DNA of 64,000 bases from Haemonchus contortus (lineage: Eukaryota > Nematoda > Chromadorea > Rhabditida > Trichostrongylidae): positions 1,378,869 through 1,442,868 of the forward strand of contig LS997563.1 of the NCBI GenBank assembly GCA_000469685.2. The letters run 5' to 3'. Below, piece by piece: positions 13,101 through 24,499 of this stretch; within the stretch, counting starts at the first letter, position 1; each line of letters begins with the position of its first letter. Position numbers and translations under genes: made by a program. The notes beneath the pieces are model-generated. The model was not told where the DNA came from. It worked only from the letters and a program-made list of their open reading frames with translations, and did not search any database.

Positions 13101-16100
13101 CCCCCAAAAACGAGTATTCCCCTTCAAGTGCGTGCTCGCCCTCTTTTTGTTATAATTTCAGGTTAACCGTGGGTATTTCGATACGACAAAAATAGCGTCA
13201 ATAATACAAGTGATAATGGAAATTGAGAATTCCCTCACTGAGAAAATATATGCGAACAAAAAGTAGCTCTATATATTCAGTTCTACCAAGACAACTATTT
13301 GTAAAATCTGCGCTGCGAACGGATGGGTACGAGGGTCCTCTCTTGCTCCGCTAGTCGAAAGTGGATGACCGAGTTTAGAGAATAGTTTGAGATGGGTTGT
13401 AGAGTGGAGGATGCCGAGGATGCCACCATGTTTTTGTTACTCTTCTCGGAAGCCATATTTTCAAAGCGTTTTTCACTATGAAAACTAATCAATCATGCAA
13501 ATTCATAAGTCCACATAAGTCCACTCGAAAATGAGGGGAACCATCCAGAGAAACCAAACAACCACACGAAAAAGTTCCTACCTGATGAGCACCCATCACA
13601 ATGCCGAAACCGAGATCGTGAGCGCCGATGGTTTCGGCGAGTCTCGCCATTTGGCTGTTGCACATACCGGCACCACCGTACTGTTCAGGAACAAGAATGC
13701 CATAACCTCCAAGTTCACCAAACTTCTCCAATACCTCTCTGGGAATGTCTGACGTCTCGTCGTTCCTGAATACATTTTCCTAGAATATATTTAGGATATC
13801 AAACTGTAAAAATCAATAATTGTCCGAAGGATTCTTGACATCACACAAGAACCGTGACCGTATTTTCTTTTCCACTGTTTACTCTCTCAGAGTCAGGGAA
13901 AATCTACTGAAACCGAGTATTTTTCCATTCACCACTCCCTGATACGGGCCAAGGGAAGAGTACGTAAAATTCAACACCCGAGTTGCTAGCTGAAGGGACA
14001 ATTTGGTAACTCATCACTTATTTATTTACTCAACTCAATCCATTCCCACTACAAACAGTATAACTCCTAATCATCTAATCCTCCCCAAGCCTTCCCTCCC
14101 ACTGTTGCGGTCCTTTTATCGATATCATGTCTATCTTTCCTGATTTCAGTGAAATGCCCTTCGAAAAACGACAGAATGTCATAGAAACTGAGCTATTCCG
14201 GAGCCTTTTTTACATTCTCAGAGTACAGTGCTGTTGGATATGGTGAACTGACTATAGCGGTACGCCTACTTCAAGCAAATTGGCTTTGAACCGAGTTATC
14301 ACCCGAAAATGGAAAAAAGCAAATTCTTGAAGGAATGGCAGAAGTCACCAAAGACACACCTGAGAGCCGAAATTCGAACGTGGGGTGAAAGTCGTACACT
14401 TCTGAGAGAATAGTTCCTCACGGTTGGGTCTGACCCTACTAATTACTAACAGTTGGCGCGCTTTCTACTTGATTCTCAACAACAGGAAAGAATCCGGGGC
14501 TTGGGTAAACAATTAATGTTAAAGATTTTTTTGAAATCGCAGTCCTACAGACACTATCGCTATCGCTTCGACTGCCTTTTTTGCGTCTAGGAGAATTTAA
14601 AGCAGTCTTATTGGCAGAGTTGCAAAAAGAACACAGAAATTTTCATATCCGATGTTCAGCTTCGACCATTCCACCTTTCGGATTGCATAAAAAATTTTAA
14701 CAATAACAATATGCCACCCAACTACGCAGCGTTTTATAAGATCAACTGAAACCTACTTGACGACGTCGTTGACTTCTTCGAGGAACTTTTCAGTGGGTCC
14801 AAGAATCATGTGTAGAGTTTCACGTTGATCGTCGTCTAATTTGAGTGGATAAGGGAATATCTGATTTGTGACGGCACGACCTCGAAAGAGGTTCATGCAA
14901 AACGACTGCGATTCCTGAAACAGTTACAGTACTTTCTTTTGCGATACCATGACCCAATCTACCGGTACCGATAAAGAGACTGAAAGGTAGATGAACAGAA
15001 GAGAGAGGAAAAGAAGGAAAGAATGACAGAATGAACTTGGTAGGACCACGGTCGGGGGCGAGAGCTTCCGATAATCAAATCAATAGTGGGGAGAAATGGA
15101 AAAACTCTTGTCAGACTTCACTACACGATCCGACGTAATCACGTATCATCGGTGTTATCGCGACGTATCGCATGAAAAAATGTTGCCTTCCTATTAATTT
15201 TGATTACACTAAGCAGTAGCAGCTTCTTCCTGCAAAACCGGGCCAGTCGAAGTTCAAAAAAAGCGCGGTTCTACCAGAGAAATTCCTGTTCCAATCACAT
15301 CATATAAGTCCCATTTCGAAGATCTAGTATTTATTTATTTATTTATTTAATACACTCAATTGAGTACGCCAATAGAGGGAACTGAGGACAGGTGTACAAC
15401 TACAGAAGAGCCCAACCAAAATCGAGCTGAGCTGAGCCAGCAGTGACAGTCCGCTGAAATACCAGTATCTGGACAGTAGGTGAGGTCAAGCGCAGAAAAA
15501 TACCTTCACGGGAAAAAATCGTGGAGACACTACGAGAAATGCTTTATAGATCAGGGTTTACTGTTTACTTTTACTGTAGTAGTCCTCTTTACTCTTCCCA
15601 GAAATTCTTTGCTGAGGAAATCTTCAGTTTAGCTACGTTAGTGCAACAGAGACGCCCTTCTACTCGCTTTTTTTGAACACTTATAGCGCTTACTCGAAAA
15701 ATGAAGATGTTCAAGAGCTCAGACTGAAGAGTTCTGGCTTTTCTTCCCAAAGAAATTCAACAAAGGCAGGAGTGGTGTAGGGGCAAGTGACCACTATTAC
15801 ACACCCATGGTCCGAGGTTCGATATCTATGTCGAAACTTGTTAACCACCCATCCTTCTGCGTTCAATTAATTGGTACCAGACACGTCTGGGAGGATAAAA
15901 GCATTGACTCGTACAGTAGCTGGTCTCCGCGAGCTGTTGTATGAGCCATTTACGCATTCAAAACGCCGCTGTGATTATGATTAAAGTTGAATACGAGGCG
16001 CATCCCAAATACGGTAATGGCGAACGCAAAAACTCAATTCTCCATAAGATTCAATGAGGATTTGACGACTTTCTTTGGTTGAGATTATTGATAATTCTTT

Positions 16101-19100
16101 GTTATCTGTTGATGTGAGGATCGAGTTTTACATACCAACTACACAACTTCAAATAGATAAAAAGGAGATCATCTATGATTACAAGATATCTGATAGAAAA
16201 TTTCACGAATGTCAACAAGGAGCACTTACTGATGTGAGCAGATGATGGTGAGGAATTCCTCAAAAACAACTTGAAAGATCAGTTTCCATTATAACTCGGC
16301 TTTTTTCATCATCAGCCGTCTGGTTCTAGAAGTTTATGGTTTCCAGACTCATACCACCCCCCAAATTCCAATACAAATCACCAAGAGAACATGCGAAAAG
16401 GTTTGGGAGCAGAGTGTTGACAATCGATGCAGACTTTCTGAATGCCTTTCATTTCAGTTCGTTGCTATCACAACGAGTTTGTTACCAATTCGATCATTGT
16501 ATAGAAAATATAGTCAAAGACATGCAGACAGAGAACTGCCAGACGTGCCGATTCGTAAGTGAATGGTCATCGAAAAAGTATGGCGGCGCCCACTTCTGTC
16601 TAGACAGACCTGCACATCGGAAAAAGCGGAGTATTTCAGAACTTTCGTGCGATTTCAAATCTAATTAAGCTGGAGAAACTGAGCAACATATTAGAAGTAC
16701 AGCGTATAACGAAGAAACAGGGACTGCATGGTGTCAAGAAGGTCATTTGGGCATGGGCCTCTCGACCCTGGATATGCAAAATTGAGTCGAGGATAAGTAT
16801 TCAATGCCCGAAACCAGTCCGAACGCCACTTTCAAATTCACAACGATATCGGCTTTAGTCAAAAAAAAAAAAACAAAGCTTTCGGTGCTATTCATCATAC
16901 GCCGGATACGCCACTTTTTCTGCATTCACTCGAAATTGTCGGGGTACTTGAATATTCGTTAGGCCTACGCAGCAAATCCGATAGACAGATAGCGATACAA
17001 AACAAAATTTTCATCAGCCCTGATGGGTTCGCTGACAAACACCTCGAGGTAATAAAATATTTAATCGGCCTGCAAAAATCCCATAAGAGTTCGATCTTTG
17101 GATTATACCCGAGGAAGCTACATGACTCATTAAGACAGCTCAAGACTTGAGAATACGCATCCGAAAACAATATTCATAACAATTTTAGTAATAATATAGG
17201 AAAAAAAGCGGTTGCCAGATTGAAATCGTCAGATCCGTCCAAATTCGTCTCCCTTGGCGACAGAAAGGAAATGACGGCCGCATTTCTCATTTGGAAAGCC
17301 AGTTTGCACTTTAAAAGCTTAAAGCAATCCACGAAAAAAAAGTAAGCCGTCGTGGATGGAAAACCCATAGGCGATACCTCTCGTGTGGAATCCAGATGGT
17401 TCTCATCAACGAGTGGGCAATATTACTGGGAATATTTGAATGGGAAGCAGCTTGGAGCAGTTTCTCTAGAACCATGGAAGAAATAGTCAGCTGGCGCTGG
17501 TCTTTACGATTCAGTGGGTATCATTGAAATGTTGTGAGCAAACAAAATACGAAACTGGTACCCACTGGTGCCCAGCAGCTTCACTGGGTGGGAACTGTTA
17601 GTTGGAGGATGCTTAGAAGAGAACTGACTGGTTCATACCGATTCAACATTTGTTTCTGAAGGCGGAGGTCTCCCTGGCGATATGGAGACAACGCCAAAAT
17701 ATGGACAGGTTCCGTTGTAGGCAACGGGGCACGGGTGGAATGCTTCGAGACAGACCTCGAAATGTCTGTCCTGAAACATTCCACCCGTGCCTACTATGGA
17801 ACCTTCAAATTTCCAGCCACCTGCGCCGAATCATCTCTGGGACCCCCTCGATTAATTTAAGATCGGACAAACAACAATATGAACACGTAGTAAATTCATT
17901 CAACGACTCTCAGCAACTATAGAATATCCGAAACAACGACGACATTCGACTGACTTTCAGTAAATGGTATTGGTCTTTCACCGGAAGCCAATTCAATTTT
18001 GAAAATTGAACTTTCAAAAAGGTCCATAATCCTGGAACACGGCAATGACACTCAGGAATGCAGAAAATTATCACAGCAGTTCATCTTGGACACAATACTT
18101 CATCTATGCAGGACCGGTTCCCCGGAGTTTGCACTGCACATTCAGTACGTATCCATTATGTTACCATAACCGCCGCACCCATTCTCATACCTTTATAATT
18201 GTTCGATACTGTACTGGATTTATTACTGTTACAAGAGTGTTCCTTCACCTTACCGACAGTGCAATGGACGACAGTAGGGTTTTAAGAGTTTAACTCCAGT
18301 CCTGTATAGGACCAATTTGCTTCAGTCGCGAAAGTAATCACTTGTAAAGAAAAATCTACTTCAAGCAGTTGTAAGGGCTAGGAAGAGGAGAGGGAGATCG
18401 TTTTAATGTTATTTCATTAAGAACGGCCTAACAATAAGAAGATTAAGACGCATAAGATCCTGTGCAGAGTCAAGGAAGGTCAATATGGTATAAGAAACAT
18501 ATGGATCGGGTTCCAGCCCTGTAAACTTCTAGTTTCAGGTACCTTTCTGGCTTCTCAGAAGTATTAAGCGTCAGCCCGGGGTAGATTGGGAGAAGAACAA
18601 GTGATTCCGCAATTTTAATTCAAAAATTTGCTTTTCTAACATGACCGAATGTTCCAGGATCAGGCATATACGACCTCCCCAGTGAGGCTTCACCATCTCG
18701 GGCTTAAGCCAACCCGCCACGCCTTCTGAAGAGATGCTTTCTGATGCTACCAACCCCTTGACCGCCGCGAATTATGACTTTGCCGATGTGATCAAAGGAA
18801 GCTTCCACTACAACTCAATTTCATCCGTAAGTTTCGTTCCATACGTTACCAGTTCCTTGCTTATAAGGAGCTGTACGATGCACTAGAGGTTACTACCTAC
18901 TGCACCCTCTATCCGCTTTTTGAGGACTGCCCCAAAAGCTGCAAAACGTGTACTTTTCCAACTTTATTCGACGTGGTTCACTAATTACCACTAAAACACT
19001 CCAGAAATTTATACTGGTCGAAAATGAGACCATGTGGGTAGAAGTTCACGCGGGGCGATCATAACAATCCTAGGCCACAATTGAATGCAATGAAAGTAAA

Positions 19101-20421
19101 GTTGTAGAGTCAGTGAGAACCGGTAGGCAGTGGCCACTGTACTGCCCTAATTCGAAATAACCATATGGTAAATCTACTCAGTGGCAGCTGCCGCCGCAGA
19201 CACCGAATGTTGCGACTTGGCTGATCGCCCACTGATACCACTTTGATCGAGAACAGTCTGGACAAATTTCGATCTAAGCCAGAAGAAATAAAAGTGAAGT
19301 CGAAGGAAATGCAAGAGCTACCAGCCAGTTGCCACCGTCACGCAAACACGAATGCACTAATGCACTTGGGGTTTCATACATGCAAATCGCTCAATAAATT
19401 CATGCGAACGTTACTTTTTTAAGAGCGTATCGATAGCGAGCAGATGTGAAGGAATAGTGTGTAGAGCCCAATCAAAGAAACTTACCACCGGTGCTTTGGC
19501 ATTCTTTTCTTGAGGCTTTGCGGCAGCTGTCGACAGAACGGCACTTCTGCAAAGCGGAAATTCAGAAAAAGCTCATCTACAAGAGGCAAAGAAGCAAGAA
19601 GAAAAAGTCATATACGGCGTTGATCGTTTCGTAGTCTCGATCACCAACGCCACAAAATCATTGCAAATTCAAAGGGCTCAATCAAGTCGAATTGGATTAC
19701 ACTACAGGAAAACTGCTCTAGTCGGAATTGACGCGCCGCAACAGCGCGCGTCCCATCATTGCAGAACTCTGCGAGCTAACTTTATTGCGGGGATATTTCA
19801 TTGAACGTAAAAGAACAATTTAACAGGGGTGTGTACGAAAGGCAAAGGCTGTAGCTTATTCTAGACCAAAGAAAAAGAAGAGTGTTGTTCAAGGCCCATT
19901 ATTTGCCCACTTTTACTGCTTGTGTAAGGCTCGACCCAGATCGCTCTTCTCAATAGAAGGTGCAAATCCCACTGGTTTGGCTAGGAATGCTCCCCAGCAT
20001 AGTACAGGACGAAGGCCTGGTGATCTAACGAAAGGGTTCGAGTAGGAGTTCGTCCCAGAGGGGACGAGTTTATTTATGATCTTGGACTCGTCCTATATAT
20101 CGGCCACTTGGACAGATCGTTATCGTAGACTGGTTCAGGTCTCAGTGACGGTTTTTTAGAACCTGACCCAAAAATATCAAAGAAAAATGGTGCAGGAATC
20201 TTGAATAGGGCAACAGTTCTTCCCAATCAATCACCCCCATCTCATATCATCGCGTTCATCTACATACACGTCAGGCAATCAATCTTACTTTTCTTATACT
20301 GAAGTTTCCATATAGTGCCCCGTCTCTTAAGATTTTGATTAAGTATTTGAATAGGGTTCCGAACACACCTGACAACCTTCGATGCCGGTCTGAGAGCAGA
20401 TTTAGCGAGAGTGGAGAGCAT
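4127..20421 (-). CDS. ACADVL: Very-long-chain acyl-CoA dehydrogenase, mitochondrial, copy A (16 exons, 617 aa)
   Basis: Catalyses the first, FAD-dependent step of beta-oxidation on long acyl-CoAs, expected at the mitochondrial inner membrane. Coding exons, 5' to 3': 20421-20369, 19546-19486, 14914-14757, 13765-13582, 10687-10556, 10469-10356, 8505-8353, 8265-8137, 8042-7980, 7905-7777, 5929-5823, 5755-5606, 5547-5411, 5236-5164, 4643-4568, 4261-4127 (TGA). All junctions keep frame. The N-terminus ([18 protein letters not shown]) looks like a mitochondrial presequence. Residues about 90-430 form the dehydrogenase core, with LTEPSSGSD for flavin/substrate contact and the LHGGMGF...RDLRIFRIFEG signature. 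The catalytic Glu is residue 431. The C-terminal extension of about 190 residues is typical of VLCAD rather than shorter-chain enzymes. Human VLCAD is 655 aa with its presequence. The C. elegans relative I would expect is acdh-12. Introns 2, 4, 6 and 10 are greatly enlarged compared with copy B. Intron 15 uses a weak GTCAGT donor. No frameshift or stop was seen. Confidence 0.95.
6496..6541 (+). repeat. GTAT-type microsatellite
   Basis: A short run of GTATGTATGTATGTATGTGC and related GT-rich units within intron 10 of VLCAD copy A. It has no other apparent role. Confidence 0.6.
11207..11244. repeat. Small GC-rich hairpin
   Basis: CCTCGGCGTCAG (11207-11218) and its exact complement CTGACGCCGAGG (11233-11244) flank a 14-base loop, in intron 4 of VLCAD copy A. 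It sits about 350 bp before the larger nested inverted repeats and may belong to the same insertion. Confidence 0.75.
11598..11837. repeat. Inverted repeat with arms of about 102-105 bp
   Basis: The left arm (11598-11699) and right arm (11733-11837) are near-perfect reverse complements. Both contain CGTGCGATTCTGGGTGCGCG-type sequence at the outer end and ACTTCAAGTTTGTGCTCCAA or its complement at the inner end. The spacer is about 33 bases. It lies in intron 4 of VLCAD copy A and is absent from copy B. It is probably a MITE-like insertion. Confidence 0.88.
11867..12137. repeat. Second inverted repeat abutting the first
   Basis: CGTTGCGCGTGTCCGTCGAA... (11867-11896) pairs with ...TTCGACGGACACGCGCAACG (12108-12137) across about 210 bases. 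It begins just after the first inverted repeat ends and is GC-rich like it. Together they suggest one composite or nested fold-back insertion in intron 4 of copy A. Confidence 0.8.
12351..12470. repeat. Third inverted repeat in the same intron
   Basis: TTTAGGAAGGGGAGGGGCTC (from 12351, continuing CGG to 12373) pairs exactly with 12448-12470. An adjoining GGGTGA/TCACCC pair follows inside. The loop is about 70 bases. It also lies in intron 4 of VLCAD copy A. Confidence 0.85.
12540..13140. other. GC-rich intronic stretch, no gene
   Basis: Part of intron 4 of VLCAD copy A. It has elevated GC and purine runs (GGGGGGGTGGGGG near 12809). GTCTGCACCCT near 12598 resembles GTCTGCACCCTTTCCAGCGAG near 12187, hinting at repeated pieces. 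No coding exon fits between exons 4 and 5. Confidence 0.4.
15336..15350 (+). repeat. (ATTT)n microsatellite
   Basis: A short TATTTATTTATTTATTT run in intron 2 of VLCAD copy A. Confidence 0.7.
15768..16006 (+). mobile_element. tRNA-derived SINE, copy 1
   Basis: The head has pol III-like boxes: GTGGTGTAGGGGCAAGTG (box A-like) and GGTTCGATATC (box B-like). A shared body follows, GGTACCAGACACGTCTGGGA then GGATAAAAGCATTGAC. The tail ends ATACGAGGCGCATCCC. Three other copies in this window match the same order on the minus strand (21038-21313, 36310-36545, 60117-60309). It lies in intron 2 of VLCAD copy A, in the antisense direction. Confidence 0.75.
17706..17804. repeat. Inverted repeat with arms of about 40-50 bp
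   Basis: GCACGGGTGGAATG in the left arm (about 17706-17754) pairs with CATTCCACCCGTGC in the right arm (about 17764-17804). Flanking GACAGAC/GTCTGTC and AGGTTCC/GGAACCT pairs extend the stem. The loop is about 9 bases. It lies in intron 2 of VLCAD copy A. Open frames here are hairpin artefacts. Confidence 0.8.
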
Positions 20422-20422
20422 T

Positions 20423-20429
20423 TCTGAAA
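20423..20429 (-). other. Probable spliced-leader acceptor of VLCAD copy A
   Basis: The minus strand reads CTTTCAG and then AA directly before the ATG at 20421-20419. The mRNA 5' UTR would be two bases if a spliced leader is joined here. Copy B has the same arrangement. This is the usual look of a nematode SL1 trans-splice site. A cis-spliced upstream non-coding exon cannot be excluded. Confidence 0.6.
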
Positions 20430-20754
20430 GTCAGTTGACGTTAGAAGAACGGCTATCATAAAAGATTATCGTTTCTGACGAACGAACACGGAAAAGAACC
20501 AAAAAAGAAAGCTGTACGCTATTCAAGCCTTGTCGACTCAACAAATGATGAAAGATTGTTGCCATACGCCTATTTTTGAAGAGCCATTAGGGGGTCTGAA
20601 TAGGCAAAGACTCTCTGAGCGTAAGCGATCATGTGAAGTACGACTCAGCAGGCAAAATATACCTGTAGGGCAGAACGATACTGTGAGATATTCTAATGGC
20701 TATCATATAGAACAGCAAGTTCTTTGTAGCATACAAAAAAGTATTTTGAAAGCT

Positions 20755-20835
20755 CGGCCTCTGGCGAGGTTCGAACCCACAGCAGCGAGCCTGCCGGTAA
20801 CAGCGCTCCTTCTCCCTTACGCTACTAACAATAAG
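20755..20835 (-). repeat. tRNA-like (pol III promoter) sequence, SINE head or pseudo-tRNA
   Basis: The minus strand reads TAGCGTAAGGGAG (box A fit), and later GTGGGTTCGAACCTCGC, a perfect T-arm with box B. A D-stem can be paired (GCGT with GCGC). The anticodon arm and acceptor stem do not pair, so it is not a functional tRNA. It sits about 350 bp upstream of VLCAD copy A. Confidence 0.55.
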
Positions 20836-21037
20836 ACACACTACCGTCTCTTGCACGGTGGAAAAATAACAGCAGCCACAGAAGAAATGTCAGATCAATA
20901 CATTACAATTGCAATATTTAATAAGACCCCCAACTTTAATGCATAAGTACTGCGTAACCAATAGTTATTCAGTCCTTCCCATTCGATTTCCGTATATGGT
21001 CCTTACCATGAAGGAAGGGTAAAAGATAAAGTCTGAG

Positions 21038-21313
21038 GGATGCGCCCCCGCACTCGACTTCCATTTAGTGTCGCATTGAATGCGTATATGGCCTATACAA
21101 TGAATTGTGGTGGCCTGCCGATGTACAAGTCAGTGCTTTTACCCTCCCAGACGAGTTTGGTAGCAATCAACCGATACCAGAGGGATGGAAGGCTTGGTTG
21201 GCTTGGGAGGCTACCGTTCCCATGTCGCTTGTACCCGTGTGCACACATAGCAAATGTGATCGAATGAGGAGACACATGGGTTGCTACCATTTACACCAAT
21301 CCCCTGTCCACCA
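21038..21313 (-). mobile_element. tRNA-derived SINE, copy 2
   Basis: Reverse orientation of the family at 15768. The tail complement GGGATGCGCCCCCGCACTCGA starts at 21038. The body complement GTCAGTGCTTTTACCCTCCC follows, then AGACGAGTTTGGTA. The degraded head ends near 21313. It is in the spacer between the VLCAD paralogues. Confidence 0.7.
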
Positions 21314-23949
21314 AGTCGATTTCCTGGGGATGCCCAAAACGGTTCCCACCCCTTTCGTTCAAGTTTTACTCAGAATACATGGGCAGAATGCAAGGAAGAG
21401 CAGAGCTCTATGTAGTATTCAGCAAGAATATATGTATTTCACTATATATTAATGAAATATCCATCGTAGTCCTTACATCATATTTCACAAGCAGACAGAT
21501 TTCAAATGAAGCGAAAAAGAAGTGCTTTTTGCTGAAAGTTTTGTTTACTTGCTTGTTTGTCTCTTCGTCACTCAATGATAAATGCTCCCATTGGGAACAA
21601 CTGTTGATCAGAATTACAGCACAGTTACTCTATAAACGCCTTTGAAAAGAAAAAGTTGTTATAAAACAAAAAAGGGAACTGAGATCAGAATCAACAGGAG
21701 CGCAGCCCTAAGCAAGAACAGAGCTGCCGAAAGAGGGTCGGAACCTCTCTTGAAGACTGAGTTGGTCCCTCGACGAGAGCAATCTTCATCATTCAGAAGC
21801 GTTCGAAGAAATCAACGTAAAGGGGATTAAGCAATCCATAGCTGATGAGTGAGATTGCATATCACGGAGTTAAAAGAATGAGGAACACAAAAGATGGTTC
21901 ATGATTTCTTAGCTTTTCGCTTGACAGCGAAATCTTTTCCTGGGAGTTACAGAGCAGCCAAGAACCCATGCTAGAGATAGTAGGTATGGGCGAAGATCAC
22001 GCTAATTATGGGCAAGGATCACGCTGATTACAAAAAAAGCCTTGAAGGGACTATGCTGATTCATGAAAAGGGATGTTAGAAGAACAAAATGAAGAGATCC
22101 ATGGCCTAAACGATTTGAAAGTTGAATAAACGTAGATGACCTTGGTAGTACAATAACCCTAGTGAGAAGGTTGTAATCCAGGCGTCCTGAAAACGACCGT
22201 ATCATGTTACACTTCACACCCCAGGTACTCAATTACCTAGATAAGTCCAGTTAGCAGTCCAGTCCAACACTTTAGGAATTTAGTCATCGCCGAAAACACA
22301 TTATAGGGTACACTGATAAGTTCTGGTGTTGCTAAAGGAGTGGTAGGTCCTGGCAACATCTAAACGTGAGGGTAGAAATATTCAGACAACAACAGTGATG
22401 CACGTCTGCGTCTTTACTATAACGTATAGCGTGTAGCAAGCTATGGAGATTGATGAGATGACGTGAAGGGAAGGCAAACAACAACCGAGTAATCGACAGA
22501 AATGCAAAAAAAGAGGCAATGAGGTATATAAAGAGGATATCCTAGCTTCAAGCCAGGCTCATGCCATAAAAACCTCGAGCGTAACTTCCAGCGGTATTCG
22601 GCCTATTTGGTACATCCTGAGCATAAGTTTCAGAGAGATGGAAGTGAAAAATGATAGCGAAACAAACACACATCTTGTACGCAAAAATTGCCACCAGAAA
22701 GTATTTTGACTGAGAATACATAAAATTTCGATCATAGAATATATAATTAAATAAGGCGTACAGAATAAATGAATATAGAATTGAGCATACTGATGAGGCG
22801 TGGCTCGGAAAATAGTTTTTCCTTATACAAAGGATATTTAGTAATGGAAAGAGTAGTGGGAGGCGCAGTCGCGCCATGAATCGTTCCGTCAAAAAAAAAG
22901 AAAAGGTAAAAAAATGGAAAGCTTCAGCCACTGAGTACCGCTGCGTAGTGTTAAGGCATGGCCAGGAAGGTTCTGATTCTATTTGACGAATTGCCAATCA
23001 TTTCCACGCAAAAGGACAAGTTCTATTCAATGAAGTAGGACTAAAAAGTACTAGGAGCATGATTGGATACCTGTTAAACACAGAATTTGGTCTAGATATC
23101 TCTACGAATTCCGTAGATTCCCAGAAAGTACTGAAAGTGATTAGCATAGGGCCAAAACCGTCGATATTGCTTTGTATGATCTACCGAATACTTTCACAAC
23201 AATCAGCAGAAGCTCGAGGCTTTTAAATTGTCCTCATATAAAAGCAACCGTAAACGGGAGGTTGTGAAAACTGCCAAGTTTGTAAGCGTAAGACACCACA
23301 GAACTATAAGGTGATCATCACAAACTGTATGAAGAACAAAAGAACAGTGTGGGAATGGGCAAAAAAATACACGAAAAATGGTCCGATGCAAAAATTGAAC
23401 ACTAAAACATTGCGTAACTCACCCTCAGGAAACAAGAGAGAAAAACAACCGAAAGTGGTCGGAGAAGCCGAAAGAAGCAGTAAACAACTCGGCTCAGTAT
23501 TGACTTGTTGTTGACAACTGCGCCGCAGCCACAACTGAACCCCTCTCCCGCACAGGTCATTCGGCAGAAACCAGGTCATCATACAGATAGATCGATACTT
23601 CTGGTAAAACTGCACTCTGATCTCCTTACATCAACTATTTCAGCAGCTGGAACTGGGGTCTTGTAAGTGTCCAATGTAATTAGGCTCCAGAAACACCTAA
23701 GCTCTGAGCTCAAAATGGTAAACCTCTGAGTTTTGTGGGAGAACCTCATTCATAACGACTTCATTAGCATATGCTCTGGGTGGTGGAAAGGCGGGAAACA
23801 TGCGATCTAAATAGATCGCGCCATGTACTCTGACTGATTCAGAATCGCGCTCTTATGCAAAGGCGTTTTTAACCTAAGTAGGGAGCTGGGTTGGGGCAAC
23901 CTCGGAATATTCACTCTTTGTACTTCCAATCAGGCCAAAAGCGCTTAAT
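21314..23949. other. Intergenic spacer between VLCAD copies, no gene recognised
   Basis: A 149-codon open frame at 22548-22997 (minus) encodes a Phe/Tyr/Leu-rich product with hydrophobic runs. It has no recognised domain and AT-driven composition. A small palindrome GCGATCTAAATAGATCGC lies near 23802. Promoter elements of copy A should lie here but none can be named. Confidence 0.4.
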
Positions 23950-23954
23950 CCACT

Positions 23955-24055
23955 TCAGATGCAGCCTAAGTCCAGGAGGGGTTTGATCCTGTTAACGATA
24001 GAGATTTGACGTGGCGCTTTCAACCACTGCGCCATTCTCGTTTGTCGAGGTAAGT
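23955..24055 (-). repeat. tRNA-like relic
   Basis: On the minus strand TGGCGCAGTGGTTGAAAGCG matches a box A/D-arm very well. About 40 bases on, GGATCAAACCCC looks like a decayed box B. It could be a pseudo-tRNA or another SINE head, just beyond the 3' end of VLCAD copy B. Confidence 0.45.
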
Positions 24056-24226
24056 GCCAAACATCACTGGCCGTACCTAAAGCAACACATCAGAGAAAAA
24101 GCCAGGCTGGCCTCAACTATAAGAAGCGAAACCAAAAAGGTAAGATGGAAACGGTAGAGATATCAAGGAAAACCAAGAAAGAAAATCAATTCTCATGCAA
24201 TCAACACAAAATATCGTTAATAAATC

Positions 24227-24232
24227 TTTATT
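24227..24232 (-). terminator. Poly(A) signal of VLCAD copy B
   Basis: AATAAA on the minus strand, about 270 bases after the stop codon at 24502-24500. It is preceded by ATGTCGGGTACCC, matching the block before the copy A signal. The 3' UTR end is thus conserved between paralogues. Confidence 0.65.
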
Positions 24233-24499
24233 TGTTTTTGGGTACCCGACATATGATGTACAAGAAAAGTTTCACGGGTCTACAGTAATACATAGGTAAT
24301 AAATAAAGTAATTTCACTGGCCATGACAGGCATAACAAATATGTAGTCATATGTAAGTGTAAAACTTAGCAGTGAATTCAATGGTGAGGTCTATTGAGGA
24401 AAATCACAGGAATGAATGATCCTCGAAATCTATACATAAGTAGTACATCTGATTACTACCTGGCAAGGATATAAAATCGGCTATCGATCGATCAATCGA

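Noticed and set aside
20755..20835. Functional tRNA gene
   Set aside because: The T-arm and D-stem pair, but the anticodon arm and acceptor stem do not.
22548..22997. 149-codon minus-strand frame with hydrophobic runs
   Set aside because: AT-driven Phe/Tyr/Leu/Ile composition, no domain, and no splice-linked neighbours.
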